DNA of 64,000 nucleotides from positions 1 through 64,000 of the forward strand of contig JAZLDG010000102.1 in NCBI GenBank assembly GCA_045614565.1, read 5' to 3'. Under the pieces are notes generated by a model. That model was given only the letters and a program-made list of their open reading frames with translations, was not told where the DNA came from and ran no database searches. Both the position numbers and the translations under genes were made by a program. This document shows, piece by piece, positions 62,205 to 64,000 of the stretch. Numbering within the stretch: the stretch's first letter is position 1; the number at the start of each line of letters is the position of its first letter. This stretch comes from Scatosoma sp045614565 (GTDB lineage Bacteria > Bacillota > Clostridia > Christensenellales > Borkfalkiaceae).

Positions 62205-64000
62205 TAAATCGAAATGCGAAGAAAACCAATTTAATTATTATTTTTCTTTTGGTTGCACTTATGTCGATTGTTGCGTCGCTTGTCCTTCTTTGTGAGAAAA
62301 ATAAAAAAGTAGTTATAGCGGAGGCGAATCTTTCTTTAGAGATACAGTCGATATATTCATTGGACGAGACAATAGCTCTTCCCGAAAAAACGGAAGTTGT
62401 TGTTGACGGAGTAAAATATACAACGATAGAGGGAACGCTTATTGCACCTGACGGTATGTTTTACGAGGCAAATGGTGCGGAATTATCGTTGAATAAAGTT
62501 GGTAGATATTTCGTTCGATATTATTATATAATGGACGGAAAAACTTTGTATGTGGAAAAGAGTTTTAACGTATCGGTGAATAATGCAAGCGTTTCCTCAA
62601 ATAGTTCTTCCGTGCAATTTAGTGATTTGCAGTACAAATTTACAGAAGATGGGGAAGTTTTACAAGGTTTGAACGTGAAGGTTACGGATACGGATACCTT
62701 TACATACAATAAACCCATTAAATTGAATGAAAACGGATTAACAAATTTTGTAACGGTTTCTCATATTGCGTTGGAGAGTACATCGCGCGCGTATTTATAT
62801 TTTCGTTTAACGGATTGTTATGACGAGAATAACTATATTGAATTTCGTGTAAGATTGTTGGAGAACAATGAAAACGCACCCGTGCATGCTGCCTTTTCGG
62901 GGGGTGAGTTTATTGGCTTAACGAATAATGCTAATACGGTAACGAGTGGAAAATATGAGCTTATTCAAATCGACGATGAAGTATACGCAAAACAATATGA
63001 CCATATGTATCCTGGTAAGAATTATTTTAGGTTGTTTTACGATGCATCTACCATGCGTGCTTATTGTACGCAATGGAGTCCAAACGCGGCACCTATTTTA
63101 ATCAATGATTTTTCGAATTTTGACCTTTATGGACAAGATTCATTCAAAGGTTTTACCAACAACGAGGTTTATTTCTCTTTTTATGCTAAAGAATTTAGTG
63201 GGGCAACTTGTGAAATGGAATTTTTTGGCATCGGAGAAGATGAAGGGTCCGAGTTGGAAATTAGTGAGTATAACGAAACGCTTGCTCCCGAAATTATTGT
63301 TGACTATCAGCCGACATCTGGTGATATGATTTACTCTACGAGAAACGCAAAAATTTCTCTTTATGATGCGATAGTATATGACGTAAACTATGTATCTTTA
63401 AGCAAAGAAGTCTATTATAATTATGGTACGCCGAATCAGGTTGCAATTCCCGTAGAAAATAATTTGTTTACTACTCGTTGGTTAGGCGAATATACCATAG
63501 TATATCGGGCAAAGGATGCTTATGGGAATATTGGGATAAAAGAAGTGCCAGTTGTTTGCGTTGCAACGCGCGGTGATAAAATGATTTCTATCGAGGCAAA
63601 AGGTATTGCCGACATAGAAGCGGCTGTAGGGCAAGAGGTGCAGTTACCTATAACAGAAAATTTATCAGTGACAACGATTAATCGCGATGTAAGCTATAAA
63701 GTAGAGGCAAAATATTTGCCGGATAATGTATCCGTTGCATTAAATGAAGATATGATATTTGTACCGATGTATTCGGGTGAATGGAATATTGTATATACGG
63801 CGACAGATAATGTAACTACGGTAGAGAAAGTATATAATCTTTTCGTCGAAGGAAAAGATACAATTATTGCAGATGGTAGTCCGATATTGCCAAAATATTT
63901 TATCAAAAATGCAGAATATTCAATAGAAAACTATTATGCTTATCTGTTTAAAAATGATAATAGAGAGAAAGTTTTATTAAAAGCAAAGGCTCGTTTTGAC
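62201..64000 (+). CDS. Large membrane-anchored surface protein, truncated by window end
   Basis: An open frame of exactly 600 codons runs to the end of the window with no stop. It begins MINRNAKKTNLIIIFLLVAL, a signal anchor (helix about 11-32), then continues as an extracellular, Asn/Thr/Tyr-rich protein. Beta-sandwich repeats are suggested by GEYTIVYRAKDAYGNIG and GEWNIVYTATDNVT, the strand pattern of HYR/Ig-like surface domains. The start overlaps the permease stop by ATGA, so it belongs to the ABC operon. It may bind or present the glycan that the transporter takes up. No catalytic domain is seen in the visible part. Confidence 0.8.
   Translation, partial: MINRNAKKTNLIIIFLLVALMSIVASLVLLCEKNKKVVIAEANLSLEIQSIYSLDETIALPEKTEVVVDGVKYTTIEGTLIAPDGMFYEANGAELSLNKVGRYFVRYYYIMDGKTLYVEKSFNVSVNNASVSSNSSSVQFSDLQYKFTEDGEVLQGLNVKVTDTDTFTYNKPIKLNENGLTNFVTVSHIALESTSRAYLYFRLTDCYDENNYIEFRVRLLENNENAPVHAAFSGGEFIGLTNNANTVTSGKYELIQIDDEVYAKQYDHMYPGKNYFRLFYDASTMRAYCTQWSPNAAPILINDFSNFDLYGQDSFKGFTNNEVYFSFYAKEFSGATCEMEFFGIGEDEGSELEISEYNETLAPEIIVDYQPTSGDMIYSTRNAKISLYDAIVYDVNYVSLSKEVYYNYGTPNQVAIPVENNLFTTRWLGEYTIVYRAKDAYGNIGIKEVPVVCVATRGDKMISIEAKGIADIEAAVGQEVQLPITENLSVTTINRDVSYKVEAKYLPDNVSVALNEDMIFVPMYSGEWNIVYTATDNVTTVEKVYNLFVEGKDTIIADGSPILPKYFIKNAEYSIENYYAYLFKNDNREKVLLKAKARFD

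Overview
The window looks like a chromosomal segment of an anaerobic, low-to-moderate GC member of the Firmicutes (Bacillota), Clostridia-like. The signs are T-box and manganese riboswitch leaders, RNase J, a YtxC-like sporulation gene beside thrS, strong AGGAGG-type ribosome binding sites, sigma-A promoters with 17-base spacers, and an oxygen-sensitive glycyl radical enzyme. No rRNA or tRNA gene is recognised, and the genus cannot be fixed from the sequence alone.

Bases 1-31,800 are mostly core genome. A sugar operon comes first: PIG-L deacetylase, NagB-like isomerase/deaminase, PfkB kinase and class II aldolase. Next are a glycolipid pair (GT4 glycosyltransferase and acyltransferase) behind an operator-like palindrome, leuS, the ytxC-like gene, and thrS under a T-box. 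infC-rpmI-rplT follows, with infC starting at AUU, then an SpoU methyltransferase and yebC. A P-type ATPase under a yybP-ykoY riboswitch and a long repetitive coiled-coil protein come next. A tight RNase J operon (rnj, trmR, trhP, ansA, M29 aminopeptidase and two COG0523-type metallochaperone genes) precedes gdhA. Two copies of a 174-182 bp hairpin-shaped MITE with 8-bp target duplications lie at 1,159 and 9,901; the second is inside the thrS leader.

At about 30.5-33.7 kb the genome becomes broken: a Gfo/Idh oxidoreductase with an in-frame stop, and two frameshifted genes of a decayed mobile element (one primase-like). From there to the end the DNA is visibly more AT-rich and consists of accessory catabolic genes.

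The accessory island (33.8-64 kb) has three modules. Module A (36.6-42.4 kb) holds an AraC regulator divergent from an SDR, a type I dehydroquinase-like enzyme, a beta-lactamase-fold hydrolase, a metallo-beta-lactamase/SGNH fusion and a quinone-oxidoreductase-like MDR. Module B (42.5-54.2 kb) holds a second AraC regulator divergent from a glycyl radical enzyme of unrecognised specificity, a SASA esterase, two phosphotriesterase-family hydrolases, an SMP-30 lactonase, an SGNH esterase, a DMT exporter/importer, the cognate radical-SAM activase and a GH30 glycosidase. It also contains the wreck of a second copy (dehydroquinase-like remnant and transporter pseudogene). Module C (55.0-64 kb) holds a DeoR regulator divergent from a polyol/sugar-phosphate dehydrogenase and a sugar-phosphate kinase, then an ABC sugar-type importer whose operon runs into a large anchored surface protein cut by the window end.

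The best candidate for an undescribed system is modules A and B: several esterases and lactonases around a glycyl radical enzyme, a dehydroquinase-like dehydratase and a dedicated transporter. This suggests anaerobic breakdown of an acylated or lactone-forming polyhydroxy compound. The substrate is not evident.
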